DNA of 64,000 nucleotides, taken from positions 5,146,001 through 5,210,000 of the forward strand of contig CAVNZM010000015.1 in the NCBI GenBank assembly GCA_963693365.1, written 5' to 3'. Origin of the DNA: Amoebidium appalachense. Taxonomy: Eukaryota > Ichthyosporea. Below are positions 1-28,635 of this stretch, one piece after another. The notes beneath the pieces are model-generated. The model ran no database searches, had not been told where the DNA came from, and worked only from the letters and a program-made list of their open reading frames with translations. The position numbers and the translations under genes were made by a program. Numbering within the stretch: the stretch's first letter is position 1; each line of letters starts with the position of its first letter.

Positions 1-305
1 GTACATGTGCTGTGTATCAGTGTATCATCGTATCATGACCAGCTGCAGCACTTTCAAATACGGTCCCCTTCCTAGGTCGAAGCTTCACCCTGTACGTGCA
101 CGTATGCAGTTGCAACGTATGCATGATGAAGTAGAACGTACGAGAGAATTTATCATGACATGTGCATAACTACTTGCCAAATTAGCCCTCCATATGGCCA
201 ACCCGCTCCCCGGGCCTCTCCCCCCCCCCCCCCCCCTCCCCCCTCCTCCCCCCGCCGCCCGTACGCGTACACACACCACACCTACATGCATAGGGTATAT
301 ATCAC

Positions 306-360
<55 letters not shown>

Positions 361-954
361 CGCACGCGTATGCAATGAATGTGGCACAAGATCTACAACA
401 AATTTGGTACTGGTGCTCAATGATGTTCAAGTATCCAATTTAATGTAGCTGGAATCATGGGAACTTGGTATCCGGTATTATTACCGCGCAATCGATAGAG
501 AAAATCGAGTGACCTCACGGTAATAACACAAATATCACGGGAATATCACGATATCGGGACCGTCATATTCCTGTGATAATACAGAATTCTTCATGGTATT
601 ATCACAGGAATATCACAAATTATTACTGTATTAAAGACGTTTTACTACCGTATTATTACGGCTATTACAACGACGCCACCATGCATCGTTTCAGAAATAC
701 CATCGTATACGTAATATTACGTATTATCACCGCAACTACGGGCCCATCTGGCTGTATAATAATAATTTTGGCCATGATGTTATGTAATATTACATTACGG
801 CAATATTCCATGGCATATTGGGCTATATAGGGTATTTCTCGGTTTTGGGGGTGTGTGGACAGAATTTTAGGGCAATTAGAGCCCGGAGACAATGGTCGTC
901 CCCATAATCTTGCAAATGTTGGTGGGTGGGTCACGTGGCTATAGGTAGGAAGGT

Positions 955-986
<32 letters not shown>

Positions 987-1928
987 TACGCACACACCGG
1001 TCTGTGCTTTGGGTGGGTGCGTGGGCCCATGAGGGGGGCGGGTGGGGCTCGGATATCAATATTCGTGAAATTGTCTTTTAAATTGCTTTTTTTTCTTGTG
1101 GCCATGGTAACCATTAACTCGTCTAACCGTTTAAGTTCTTGGAGATGGACTCAGTCTAGAGGTACAACAGTGTATTGATGAAACCATAATTGAGGGAAAA
1201 CGCAAGCAGACTAACCTGAAGTGAAGGGGAGCCTCAGGGAGGTTGGAGGGGAGGATCCTCGAGGGGGTCGGAGTTGGGGTTGGGGGGGAGCGGGAGGGGG
1301 GGGGGGGGGGGGGTTTGTTGTTGCCGTAAGATTATCTCGGGATTAGGGCCGTATACGGTAACTTAGAGTTCTGGCAATAAATTCGTATACAGAATCTTAT
1401 GCGCGGACGGAAGTGTAGCTCGAGGGTGGTGTGACCAGCACAACCAACCCCATTCATACATTCGGAAGCGTACAAACTAACGAAAGAAATTGATGGTTCA
1501 TCGTGAGATTAATCACAATATCAAATTAGACCAGTGGAGAAGCAAAATTATTTTCGTGCATAACGAAAGTTTCTTAAAAGGGTAGCATAAAAAAAAAGGA
1601 AAAAGGAAAAAAGGGAGGAAACAAAAAACAAAACAGGCATTAACTTAAGTTGGGTTACTAAAAAAATACTATATCATTTGATTAAGTTCAGTCAAAAAAA
1701 GAGGAAACAAAATAAAACAAAAAAAAGTTGTACAATGACCCGGCATATCCAGCCCCGCTCGCTCCGTTGCTCTCACACGTGTGAAACACGCACACACCTG
1801 CGACCACCTGTTTCCTCGCTTTTGGGCAGGGGACATCAAACCGACACCAGCAAGCCAAGCTTACGTAGGAGCATGCATATCTACATCCATCTACACACAC
1901 CGAACTAAAAGGGACCGCATTACTTCTT
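1..1928. other. intergenic region downstream of SCAP
   Basis: I see no gene here. The stretch holds a C-rich tract near 220-252, a pure (GT)n array at about 307-359, an AT-rich segment at 460-830 with many short ATTAC/GTAAT palindromes and a strong hairpin (separate entry), long G runs at about 954-985 and 1297-1313, and an A-rich segment at 1580-1730. It lies beyond the SCAP stop codon, so part of it may be SCAP 3' untranslated region. Open frames across the simple repeats are low-complexity artefacts. Confidence 0.6.
565..613. repeat. 18-bp perfect inverted repeat (hairpin)
   Basis: The left arm at 565-582 and the right arm at 596-613 are perfect reverse complements (core TATTCCTGTGATAATAC). 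They are separated by a 13-base loop that contains GAATTC. Related GGAATATCAC words occur just upstream, around 539-550. It could be the end of a small inverted-repeat element or a structured 3' untranslated region. Nothing shows which. Confidence 0.7.
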
Positions 1929-16159
<14,231 letters not shown>

Positions 16160-17162
16160 ATGACGTGTAGCGAGTGTGCCCGTCTGGGGGCCGCGTTTAC
16201 GCAAGGGGAGGATAGGAATGAGTTACTGCCAGAGCTGCTCGAGCACTCAAAGAGGCTGGAATGCAGGTGGGTAGGGGTATGAAGAGGCATGTAGGGCACG
16301 GGGGAAAGGGGGCGGGAGTGGTAGGGGTGGAGACGGAAGGGAAGGAGGGTAGTTGGGGGGCGCGGGGGTGCCGTGGGGAGGGGGAGGAGAGGGGGCGGAG
16401 GTGCCGTGGGGAGGGGAGGAGAGGGGGCGGAGGGGGAGGGGGAGGTGAGGGGGGAGGGGGGGTTTGGGGAGGAAGGGGTGTGTGTGGTGGGGGGGGGGGG
16501 GGGGGGGGGGGGGGGGAGGGGGGGAACGCGTATTTTGTTGAGGCGGGGGGGGGGGGGGGAGGGGGACGGTGGGGGGGGCCGTCAACTAAAGCATCCAGAA
16601 TGGTTGGTCCTGTTGGGTGCTGTGAGGAGGAGTGGTGAGAGAGGAGGGTGGTGGTGGTGGTGGGGGGGGGGGGGGGGGGCGGGGGGACGTGGGCGGGAGG
16701 GGGGAGGTCTTGAAAGGCAGCTGAGGTGAGTGAGCGAGAATGAAAGATGATCAGTGTGGATAGGCAAATAGACGGCAGGCTTGTTGTTGGTAAACACATC
16801 GCTTTTGTGGATGGGCGGTGACGGGGGTCTTGTAAAAGGGGAAAAGGTGCCTGGAAAGGGGGAGGAGGAGGGGGGAGGAGGGGGGGGGGGGGGGGGGGGG
16901 GGGGAGGGGGGGCTGCTGAAGGTCAGATGTGGTCTGAAAGGTAAAAGGTGTTGAAGGGGAGGGAGGGAAGGGTTGGGGTTTGGGGAACGGGGGGAGGGAA
17001 GGAGGGGGGCGGGGCGGGGCGGGGGCGGGCGTGTGGGGGGGGGGGAGAGGTTGAAGGAGATATCTAATTGGGTCTAATTGGGTGTTTGAAGTATATTTTT
17101 TTTTTTGTGTGTTCCTTTTTTTCTTTTCTTTTCTTTTCTTTTCTTTTCTTCTGGCGGTGTGT

Positions 17163-17207
<45 letters not shown>

Positions 17208-17488
17208 AGTTGAGACGGACTCAGTGATCGAGGGTACCTAGGCAGTGAACGGTACTTCAAAGAAGGGATGATCCCGGGGTGGAGGGGAGGAGGAGTGGGA
17301 GGGAAGGGGAGGGGGGGGGGGGGGGTTAGAAATATAAATTCCCAGATCAGCTAAGGTGTTTAAGCAAACAGGACATGGCATATTAGAATATTAGAGGTTA
17401 CTCTCGGGAAGAAGGGCTGGTTAGCAGCAGATTTTTATCGAGATTTATGGCGTTTTTTTTTTCTTTTTCTTGTGTGTGTGTGTTTGTT

Positions 17489-17529
<41 letters not shown>

Positions 17530-17948
17530 GGGGGGCAATACGTGATTATCGTGAGCATGCTTAAGTTCTTTCTTTCTTTCCTTCTTTCTTTCGTTCTTTT
17601 TTTTTGGGAGGGGGAGGGAGGGGGGGGGGGGGGATATGGGGAAAAGGGGGGGGGGGGGGGGGGGGTTGCAAGAAAGAGGGGGAGCAAGGGGAAGAAAGAG
17701 AGAGGGGGAGAGAAATGGCCCCGGGGGGGGGGGGGGGGGGGGGGAGGTTGGGATCGGGGATACACAAAAGATGATAACTGGGCCTAAAATCTCGATGTTA
17801 GATAAGGGGGAGCCTGGAGGAGGGTGGGTATGGGTGGTTGGATGGGTGAATGTCTTCACTTCTCTCTCGGTCCCTCCAAGTTTTGTTTTCATTCGATATA
17901 TCCTCTCTAATCTCGTGTTTTTCCGTTCCTTTGTCTTGTTTTTGCTTT

Positions 17949-17980
<32 letters not shown>

Positions 17981-19278
17981 CTTTTTTTTGGGGGGGGGGG
18001 GGGGGGGGGAGTATGCATTTTTTTAACCAAACCTCACAAATGCCTATCTTTTCACACAGGGAAGCACAAGGATGCGCTGGTGTGATTGAAATGGCCCAGC
18101 AACACGCGCAGACACTTTCAACGAGTCAAGACCCCCAATCCCACACCCACCTCACCCATTCGTTTCGACTTTTGCGCAATTTATGTGCGGAATTACCCGA
18201 ACACCAAGAAAGAATTGCCACCCCCCGATTTTTGCGAATTTTTGAAGCGGCAGGCGGAGGGGTTGTGGAAGGGTGACCATAAAGAGGAAAATGTTGTTCC
18301 ATTGCATGCACTACTGCAGTTGTTAGGCAACGCATCGGCCGGTAACCCAATCATATCGTCCGTCATATGGAACGCCATGTTCCCGCGTACGCTTTTGGCG
18401 CTTTTGGGTCGACCTAACAACAAGACGTTTTCTTTGACGTGTTTTCTGGTGCTCAATCTGATCGCACAAGACAGTGAGCGATTACAGGCGATTGTTAGCA
18501 CAGAGGGGGCGCTCCTTCTTTCGGAGATTTTTGCTCGCACGGCGCTTACATTCCACCCCACACACCAAGCAGAGAATGGTGTTACTCCGTGTACACTCGG
18601 GGAGATTGAATGGGCGCGGTTTATTATCCAAAAGATTATCGAATTTGGACTTATCCCCCCGGCATATCTACGTTTTTCGAAGGAAAATCTACCAAACGAC
18701 CCCCATTTGTCAGCGCAAAAGTCACTTGGATGGGTTCTTGAGCATGAAATTTCTACGGCCGGTGCGATAAACGTATTGGACACGCCGGCAGCGAAAGGGG
18801 TGTTGGTTTTTCCAATGGAATCGGTCATGTTTTTGGTAATGGAAGTATCGGTCACCCTTGCCAATTCGGATGTAGACTTATGGCAAGAACGAAATACGGA
18901 TGCAAATTCACTGGCAAATATTTGGCTACCCCTAGTGAGTGCGATTCTATCTCTGCCCACACCCCCAGAAAATGGAATTGTAAGGGAAACCGTCGCCAAA
19001 CAAACCGATCTGATTCAAAATGCAATCGCGCAATTGCGACGCGGGTGGGAAAGAATTCCGATTGTGAAACCGCGGACACAGGCCGATGTAGGTGGGGATA
19101 ACATAAATTCCTCCGGTGAATTGAAAAGGGAATTGGTGCGGCTAATCGGCAATGCGTGTTATCGGTGTGCTGCCGTGCAGGATCTAGTGAGGAGGGAGGA
19201 CGGCATTACGCTGTTGCTGAACCACTGCCAGCTGGATGCTAGCAGCCCCCATATAAGAGAATGGTATTGCAATCATCC

Positions 19279-19309
<31 letters not shown>

Positions 19310-19723
19310 ACCTTCTGCCTGCACGCTTAAATTGTTTGATTTTGGATTTCCCACCTTTGTGACGCTTTGTTGTTGCTCTTTGTTGTCTCCTCCATATTTA
19401 CAACCCTCTAACGCATACATCACCCCCCCCCCCCCCCCCCCCCACCCCCCACCCCCCCCCCCCTGCTCGTCTTTGGCCAAGACGGGTGGACTCGCTTATT
19501 GCTGTTGAAACAAAGTATGGGTTGGGAACCACGCGCGAGAGGTTAAAGAGTCGAAACCCATGCTTTTGTGGAGGCATAGGAACCCCCCTGAGTGATGGGC
19601 TCTGTTCAAGTGTCTTCTGCCTGCACGCTTAATTTGTTTGATTTTGGATTTCCCACCTTTGTGACGCTTTGTTGTTGCTCTTTGTTGTCTCCTACATATT
19701 TCCGACCCTCTAACGCATACATC

Positions 19724-19757
<34 letters not shown>

Positions 19758-20165
19758 ATCCCCCCATCCTCGGGCCCCCTCCCTCCAAGTGTCTTCTGCC
19801 TGCACGCTTAAATTGTTTGATTTTGGATTTCCCACCTTTGTGACGCTTTGTTGTTGCTCTTTGTTGTCTCCGCCATATTTCCAACCCTCTAACGCAACAT
19901 CCCCCCCCCCCCCCCCCCTCCCCCCTTCACAAACGCTCACCCACCCTCTCTCCCCATCCCCTAAATCCCCGGGGCCCCCCCTTCCCCCCCCCCCCCCCCC
20001 CAAAAAAAAAAAAAAAAAACTCGTCCACCACTCCCCCCTTCCCTTCCCCCACTCCCCCTTCCTCCGTCGCCACACACAAGCACACACAACGACGTTCTCT
20101 TCGCTTCTCTCACCCGCAGACCCTCACCCTTCCTCTCAACCATCCATCTACCATGCCTCACCGTC

Positions 20166-20196
<31 letters not shown>

Positions 20197-20252
20197 GTCT
20201 CCTCCATATTTCCAACCCTCTAACGCATACATCACCCCGCCCCCTCCCCTTC

Positions 20253-20329
<77 letters not shown>

Positions 20330-20674
20330 CACATTGACACACACACACATCGACACACACGGGATTCCCCCCCCCTCCCCCCTCTCTCCCCACATAAAAA
20401 CACACACGCGCACCACCACCTTCGCCACAAACTATACAAAAACAATTTACTCACAAACCAATACTAACACGCATTTTGTGCTCATGCACACACACGCACA
20501 TGCAAACACGTACACATGCACACAGACGCACCTACCCACCATGTACACAAAACACGCGAACCCAATATCTATTGTACTCTGACACACACACACAAAACAA
20601 CTACACACGGGATGTCTCACGAGCTCCCGTACACAGCGCATGCACAAATGTGCACAAACACACACACACAAACA

Positions 20675-20730
<56 letters not shown>

Positions 20731-20891
20731 GGGCGGTACTAGCCATCCGCAATCTCTGCGAGGGCAACGAAGCAAACCAGGCGGCAGTGCGTGCGCTCGA
20801 GAGACAGGGGGTGGTAGCCGACACAGAGGGGATGGAGTTGAAGGTGGATGATGCCACGGGCAAGATACGGGTGGCCAATGCCCGGCAATGA
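16160..20891 (+). CDS. ATXN10: ataxin-10 homologue, 3 exons, one +1 frameshift
   Basis: Ataxin-10 is a cytosolic armadillo-repeat-like protein linked in animals and fungi to cell survival and cytokinesis. Exon 1 at 16160-16266 begins with ATG ([10 protein letters not shown]) and ends at an AG|GTGGGT donor. Exon 2 at 18060-19263 starts after TTTTCACACAG. Exon 3 at 20732-20891 starts after a (CA)n-derived CACAG and ends in TGA. Phases agree throughout. Diagnostic segments are [51 protein letters not shown] with [13 protein letters not shown], and [16 protein letters not shown], matching the Atx10 C-terminal domain. The length of about 489 residues is close to human (475). Total coding length is one base too long. 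The shift lies within about 18205-18280, most simply one extra C in the run at 18222-18227. Confidence 0.9.
19311..20236 (+). repeat. dispersed intronic repeat family 1, four copies in ataxin-10 intron 2
   Basis: Four copies in the same orientation: 19311-19424 (lacks the 5' third), 19558-19725 (nearly full), 19790-19896 and 20191-20236 (3' end only). They share TTCTGCCTGCACGCTTAA, GGATTTCCCACCTTTGTGAC and CTCTAACGCATACATCACCCC with only scattered changes, so they are recent. Each is followed by a long C run. They make up much of the 1,468-base last intron. Confidence 0.92.
20254..20731 (+). repeat. (CA)n arrays at the 3' end of ataxin-10 intron 2
   Basis: Two (CA)n-rich blocks (about 20254-20370 and 20660-20726) occupy the end of the intron. 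The final acceptor CACACGCACAG at 20721-20731 is the end of the second array, so the microsatellite itself supplies the 3' splice site. Confidence 0.8.
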
Positions 20892-21238
20892 CCGTGTCTT
20901 AGCAAATTAATATTAGCCTTTCTTTGTGCCCTTTGCTTTTGCCAATATTTTATGGTGTTGTATTGATGCAAGCAATGCTACATAGCTTGCTTCATAAACT
21001 TTGTGGTCAACTTTACAGTCGAATAGTGGTTTGTATCTTCTTTTTTTAGGTAAGAATAATTATTAATGGCGGTGGGATTTGAACACAGTGTGTGTTTGTA
21101 ACCAAGCGAGTAAAAGTGTGTGACTCGAATGGTGCGATGAGGCGTATGCATGTACAACATGCTGTGTAAAACTACACCGCTCTGTGCGCTCGGAAATGTG
21201 TGTGCGTGTGTTTGTGTGTTGTGTGTTGTGTGAGTAGT

Positions 21239-21283
<45 letters not shown>

Positions 21284-21622
21284 CACGCGCGCGTGCGCAC
21301 GTGTGTGTTTGTGTGTGTGTGTGCGTGTATGCGTGTGTGTGTGTGTGTGTGTGTGTGTTTTTGTGTGTGTGTGTCCTGAACCTGGTTCTTTGTGTGTCGC
21401 GGTCCGGAGTAAGTCTGTGTGTGGGTATGTGGTTGTGTGTGTCCGTAATGCTCTGTGTGTGTGTGGGTGTGTGGGTGTGTGGGTGTGTGTGTATCTGTGT
21501 GTGTGTAATACTGTGTGTGTGTGCGCGCGGGGGTTTGTGTGTGTGTGCGTGTGTGTGTCCTTACCTGAGACTGGCATCGCGAGCTCTGTACGTGCCTCGA
21601 GTAAGTTAGAGCGTAAACCCCC

Positions 21623-21687
<65 letters not shown>

Positions 21688-21919
21688 TGTGTGTGTGTGT
21701 GCATGTCACAGCATGTGTGCATGTTACCGTGACTGCCTGTTCTAGATCGATATCTCGATCTATTACGATCTTCTGTGATAGTAATATATGCATATGCGTG
21801 GGTCCCCACCGCGGCCGGTGTGTGTATGCGTGTGCGTGTGCGTGTGCGTGTGCGTGTGCGTGTTTTGTGCGTGTGCGTGTGCGTGTGCGTGTGTGTGCAC
21901 GTGTGTGTGTGTGTGTGTG

Positions 21920-21990
<71 letters not shown>

Positions 21991-22206
21991 GTGTTGTGTG
22001 CGTGTGTGTGTGTACATGTGTGTGTCAGGCTGTGTGTGTGTGTGTTTACATGTGTGTGCGCGCACGTGTGCGTGCGTGTGTGTGTTCTACCTAGCTGTGT
22101 TCTCTCTCGCTGTGCATGTTTGTATGTGGTGCTACTCGTCATCAAGACGTCAATGCTTGTGATCAATCTCTCTCGCTGTGCACGTTTGTATGTGGTGCTA
22201 CATGTG

Positions 22207-22244
<38 letters not shown>

Positions 22245-22375
22245 GCCCCGGGTGATCAATCTATTTCCACTCTGGAGCGGAGTCTTTTTTTTTTTTTCGC
22301 CTGGAGATATAATTAGCTTTGCCTTGGGGCAAATAAATTAGAGCATATCAATAAAGTCATTATTAAAAAAAAGAC

Positions 22376-23105
<730 letters not shown>

Positions 23106-23850
23106 CGGGGAGAGCGCGAGTTAACGCTGCAGAAATGGATAGGGTTTTTAGGGAGATAGGTATAGAGCTATACTATCGGATAGGGATACTATAGACTACT
23201 GGGCTACATGTACAGCGAATCAAATGCTGTACATGTGCGCACCATTTACGCATACATTATAGGTAGAGTGAATCACTCTGCGTCAATGTTATGCGCGCAT
23301 TGCGCTGTGCATGCCACTAAGGCTTCGCTACATATGTATGTGTCTTCTGAATCAACCGGTACCTGGTTACATGCCGAGAGATAGCCTATGATGTCTCAGT
23401 CAGAGGATGCCTAGCTAGATGAACCCCCCCCCTCCCCTCCGAAGAATCCCCCCTCATCCCCCCACCAGCCCCCCCCCCACCCCCCTTGTACATATGTTCC
23501 AAGCCTGTACTTAGGTGCGTACCGTACCCAGCATGCATGATATGAATATCCATGTGTTGGTTTATAGAAGGACTCAAGATCTTGCGCAGAAATCTTTAAC
23601 TGCATGCAGCAATGTGCTTTATCGTTGTGTGTGGGTGTGTACGGGAAAGTGTGTGTGTGTGTGTGTGTGTTTGTGTGTTTGTGTGTGTGTGTGTGTGTCA
23701 GGTGGGTGTATGTGTGTGCATCATGATGTTGGGTGCATAAGCTATCTATCACTGTATATGGGATCACTTATATCCTTGGCCGCGGCGGATTCATCAAATT
23801 TTAGGCCAGGATTGTTTTCGTTTTATTTTATTTTTGGGGGCGGGGCGCCA

Positions 23851-23889
<39 letters not shown>

Positions 23890-23983
23890 TGGCCAGTGAC
23901 CGTAGCCTATCTGCTAGATGCGTGGCATTTACAAAGTTTTTTGCTTTGCTGGCAGCAACCCCCCTCCCCTGCCCCCCCCCTAG

Positions 23984-24020
<37 letters not shown>

Positions 24021-24116
24021 ATTTCCTACCCACCCACCGGTCGTTCTGTCTGTTAATTAGTCCCCCCCCCCCCCTACCCCATATTTCGGTCCCCCCCCCC
24101 TCCCCCCTCCCCGCCC

Positions 24117-24159
<43 letters not shown>

Positions 24160-25019
24160 TCTCAAATGCTTCTCCTTTAGAAAGCTTCACCCGTTTGTGC
24201 TTGTGTGCCAGTATGATGTATGTACACGTGTCAGTTTCAAGTGATGTGTGTTGTGTTTGTGTTTGTGTTTGTGTGTGTGGTGTGTGTGTGTGTGTGCGTA
24301 TTTGAAAGTGTGTGTTATATCATGATCACGTGTGTGCCTGTGTGTGCATGTGTGTTAGCGTGTGTGTGTGTGTGGGTGGGTGGGTGTGGATGTGTTTGTG
24401 TGTGTGTGTGTGCACACATGCAACCGCACCAATGTAGGCAATGCCTTTGCAATATTGTTCTTTCCGAAGCTTTGCTGAGTAGTCAAGAAACGATAGTATT
24501 TCTAATAGCCACATACGGAAAGGTACGTCACGGTACTCTTCTTGATCATAGCTACTGCTGGTGGTAACAGAGAATGCATGTCGATTTTAAGTCAACTTCG
24601 GAAACTGTGTACTGTATGAGAACTTGGAGAGGGGGCAGGCCGCCAACACATAAAGGATGCCACCACCCCTTTCGGGGCTCGGGGCTTTGGAGGGGGGTGT
24701 GGGAAGGGGGGGGAGGTGGGGGGGGGGGGGGGGGGGGGGTGGATTTGTTGCACTTTCAATTGCATTTGACGATCATGGTATATGTAGAAAAACCATGATC
24801 ATAAATCAGGCATATTCAATACGGAGACCCCCCCCCCCCCCCCCCCCCCCCCCCGCCCCCCCCCTCACCCCCTCCCCTTCCCCCCCCCCCCCCCCCCCCC
24901 CCCCCTCCCCTCCCCGCCCGCTCCCTAACCCTAGGGGTGACCAACAACGCCACTAAATTTAAAAAGGACCCACACCCTGCCGGCATGAACAAACCTACCG
25001 ATTCAACCGTGCAACTCTA

Positions 25020-25318
25020 TCCACCTAACCTGACCCACCTTACCCGGTCCCACCTAACCTGGCCCACCTAACCCGACCCGCCTAACCCGGCCCACCTAAC
25101 CCGACCCGCCTAACCTGGCCCACCTAACCCGGCTCACCTAACCCGGCCCACCTAACCCGACCCGCCTAACCTGGCCCACCTAACCCGGCTCACCTAACCC
25201 GGCCCACCTAACCCGACCCGCCTAACCTGGCCCACCTAACCCGGCTCACCTAACCCGGCCCACCTAACCCGGCCCACCTTACCCGGCCCACCTAACCCGG
25301 CCCACCTAACCCGTACCA
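25020..25318 (+). repeat. 14-bp minisatellite with 56-bp higher-order unit
   Basis: The basic unit is close to CCCACCTAACCCGG, with variants CCCACCTAACCCGA, CCCGCCTAACCTGG and CTCACCTAACCCGG. In the middle of the array these four variants recur in fixed order, giving a 56-bp higher-order unit present about three times. Each unit contains CCTAACC, which resembles but is not the vertebrate-type telomere repeat. Confidence 0.92.
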
Positions 25319-26195
25319 TGTCAGCAAGCAAATATGTAATGCTGAAGGTGTTTTTGGGCTCGGTACACCGACCACAAACTCCAACTACACGGCCATCACC
25401 AGATGTAACCTGCCTCCCCCCCCCCCGTCCCCTCCCACAACCACCCACACTCACACACGTGCACACATCACACTACAAGAATACAAAATAACAAAGAAGA
25501 TGTGGTCGACTGTAGGAGCCAATCAAAGCCGCTCAGGGAAACGTAGCCGATTGTGTGAGAGTGAGCTGAGACCCATTGCAACATGTGTGCACGACGCTCG
25601 CAGGAGGGTGGTATGTAACCGGAATATTACAGTCGGGGTCCTTGAATAAGAAACTCCTTGAATAAGATACTTAGCGTTAAAAGTGCGGATGTGACGTCCT
25701 AAAACTTAGGAGTGACGTCATTCATTTATTATTGAAAATAAAGTACCGTTAGCTTTACCCCCGTGTAGGGAGTCTCTTATTCGAGTACGTGGACCGTACA
25801 TAATGGTGAAGTCGACTTTGCCCTTTGCACACCCCCAGCAGTAGGTGCATGACGTGCAAACGTGCAAAAAGAGGGAAAAAAAAACAAAAAGTTCCCGCGG
25901 TGGGGGGGGGGGGGGGGGGGGGGGGGGGGATACATAATTTTTTTTTCGCCAATGAAAGGAAGGAGTGTTACAAGGAGTGCCCGGGGGGATGTGAGGGGGG
26001 GGGGGGGGGGGTTGCATAAATCAGTTCTAGCAAAAGGGCAGGCTGTTTCAAAAAGCGCTTACCAGAAGCATTTCAAGAGTTCAAGAGAGCAAAAAAGAAA
26101 AAAGTGGCTTTCTGTGTGTGTGTTTTGGGACGGGGGGGGGGGGGGAGGGGGAGGGGGAGAGGAGTGGTGGCCACTGGTGGGGCAAGGGAAAGATA

Positions 26196-26230
<35 letters not shown>

Positions 26231-27073
26231 ATTGGGATCACTTAGGCGGGACGATGGTAAAGGGATGGTAGCTTTTGAGCATACAGTGCATGTGGACATC
26301 TGAGCCAAAAAAAAAAACCACAATGAGTATGTGCGGTCCTGGGATGGAAGCTACAAAAGAAGGACGTGTAAACAAAAAAAGCAAATGAAAAGGAAGAAAA
26401 GCAACGAATAAAAAAAGAACTTCCAAGAAATTTGCCAGGCAAGGATATAAGGAGAAGTCCAGTATTAGCTCCTTCACCAGCTCCACAAAAGAAAAGCCTC
26501 GAAATATCAGGGCAGGGGTGGATGGCAAGGGGGCTGAAAGGGGAGCTGGGAGATGGGGGGAGGGGGGAGGGGGGGGGGGGGGGTTGCCAGAAAAAGGCAG
26601 TATTTCAGAGCCGTGTGTTGCAAAAACAAACAAAAAGAAGTGTGTGCGTTTGTTTGTGTGCTCATGTTCAATATTTTGTCTTTCTGTGTGTCTAGGTGTT
26701 TGTGTACATGTGTGATCATGTGTGCGCACGCGCACGCGCACAACGCCCACACATGTGCGCGTGTGTTTCTTGATAGTGTGCGCGCACACACGCTTGTGTG
26801 TGGATGCACGTGTGAACACGTGTGGACACGTGCATATGCACGTGCGTGTGTGCTTATACATATCCGTTTGTGTATGTGTGTGCATGTGCCCCGACCCAAA
26901 GCCCAAAAAACATTTGTTTTTCGTGTGTGTGCGCGTATACATATCCGTTTTGTGTATGTGTGTGCATGTGCCCCGACCCAAAGCCCAAAACCAAATCTCA
27001 TGCTGTGTCTTCTGTGCGATAAACACTGTCTGTTATACCGAGACTGTACACTTCATGTTTTTCAATCAACAGT

Positions 27074-27079
27074 TTTATT
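27074..27079 (-). terminator. possible polyadenylation signal AATAAA
   Basis: TTTATT on the plus strand reads AATAAA on the minus strand, about 375 bases downstream of the stop codon of the chitin-binding gene. Position and orientation fit, but the motif is common by chance. Confidence 0.3.
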
Positions 27080-27453
27080 TCATTGTGATTCAATCACTGT
27101 GCAGGTCGTGCTCAGTTTGAATACAATTGTACCATATTAAAAACTTGTACACGGAGGCTATCTGCACTCCCACATACAAATTCATGAGCATACCGAAGAT
27201 AAAAGAACGGTACTACAAAGAAGACCAGTTTATAGGTTTAACCCATTTGGCTTTCTTCATCATACAAAAAACGCCTCTGAACATCACGGGCACGCTGATG
27301 GCAGAAACAGTGACAATATTACAGGGTACCTGTGTGCAACCACCAACATTAACCCTCTACCTACAACAACATCTATCGAGTATGTTTCTCGAACGATCGT
27401 TCAGAATCTGATCTCGCAGGATCATTCTAAGCGGGGTTTGGGGCTTGTGTTGC

Positions 27454-27962
27454 CTAGTTGCCGGCCTGCTTCTTGAGCGGGGTGACAATGGGCTTGCAGG
27501 TGGGGTAGTCATATTGAACACCTGATGAGAGAACAGATGTTGATATGTTAGAATCTCTTTATCCGTCCGGCATGCAGCATGTGTACTTCTTGAGTATGCC
27601 GATCTGCTGATCTACATACCTTATTATTGGTTGATATTTGAAAAGGTTGGGTGAGTTGTGGTAGCCACCCCTGCTGTTTGTATGGAACAAGCTCGAAATG
27701 TACAAAGGGGCATGAAGGGTTCACGAACGTTATGTCCACGTAGTGACCGGCTACGTCATGGGTGGTATATGTGTGCGTGTGTGCGTGTACATGTACCGGT
27801 TCAGCTTTATGTGTGTGCCGCGTGTGCCTTAATGTTTGTGTGTGTGCGTGTGCGTGTGCCTGCATCCCATGTTCAGTGTGTGCATGTGTGTAGTTAACGA
27901 CATTCAGGCCAACTACAGTAGCAGCATAAAACCACACGGGGTGAGGAGACAAGGAAAAGGCC

Positions 27963-27993
<31 letters not shown>

Positions 27994-28590
27994 TAACGGG
28001 TGCATAAGAAGGCACTGAATATACGGGTTACAGAGGTGTAGAGTTATTTCATTTAATTTAGAAGGTCCGAGGATGGGGTGAGGGAGGGAGTGTGGCGGAG
28101 GAGGATTCGGCGATCATGAAAGCATCAACGACAAATGTACATACCACGATAGTTGATGGAGCCAGGGCTGGTGCAGTGGTACTTGGAGTTGCCACACCAT
28201 CCCTTGGGGGAGCAGCAGAACCGGGCAGTGCCCGGGTGGCACCAGGCAGCCGTTCCGTTCTTGTTCTTGAATGCCTCACCACAGCGGAAATCGGTGCGGA
28301 ACAGATCGAGCGAAAGGGGTGGCTCGAAACCTTGCGGACAGAAGGTCTTGGCGGGTGGGTCCTGACCTGTTGTTTTGTTCACTTGTTAACTTATCTGTGC
28401 AGATTGGGGGGGAGTGAGGTGTACAAAAGAAAGTGAATGGAAGAGTCTCAAGAGTCAGCCTTGAAGCACCGGATGAGATTTGGATGAACATGATACAGTA
28501 ATCATAAATACTTGGCGCAATACGGTGACCTAGAAATGGGTCAAAGAGACAACTTTGTTATGTTTCGGGGATGCAGGTGCAGGTGTATGT

Positions 28591-28635
<45 letters not shown>

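Noticed and set aside
25020-25318. Possible CRISPR array
   Set aside because: Units are contiguous 14-bp repeats with no unique spacers, in a eukaryotic intron-rich context.
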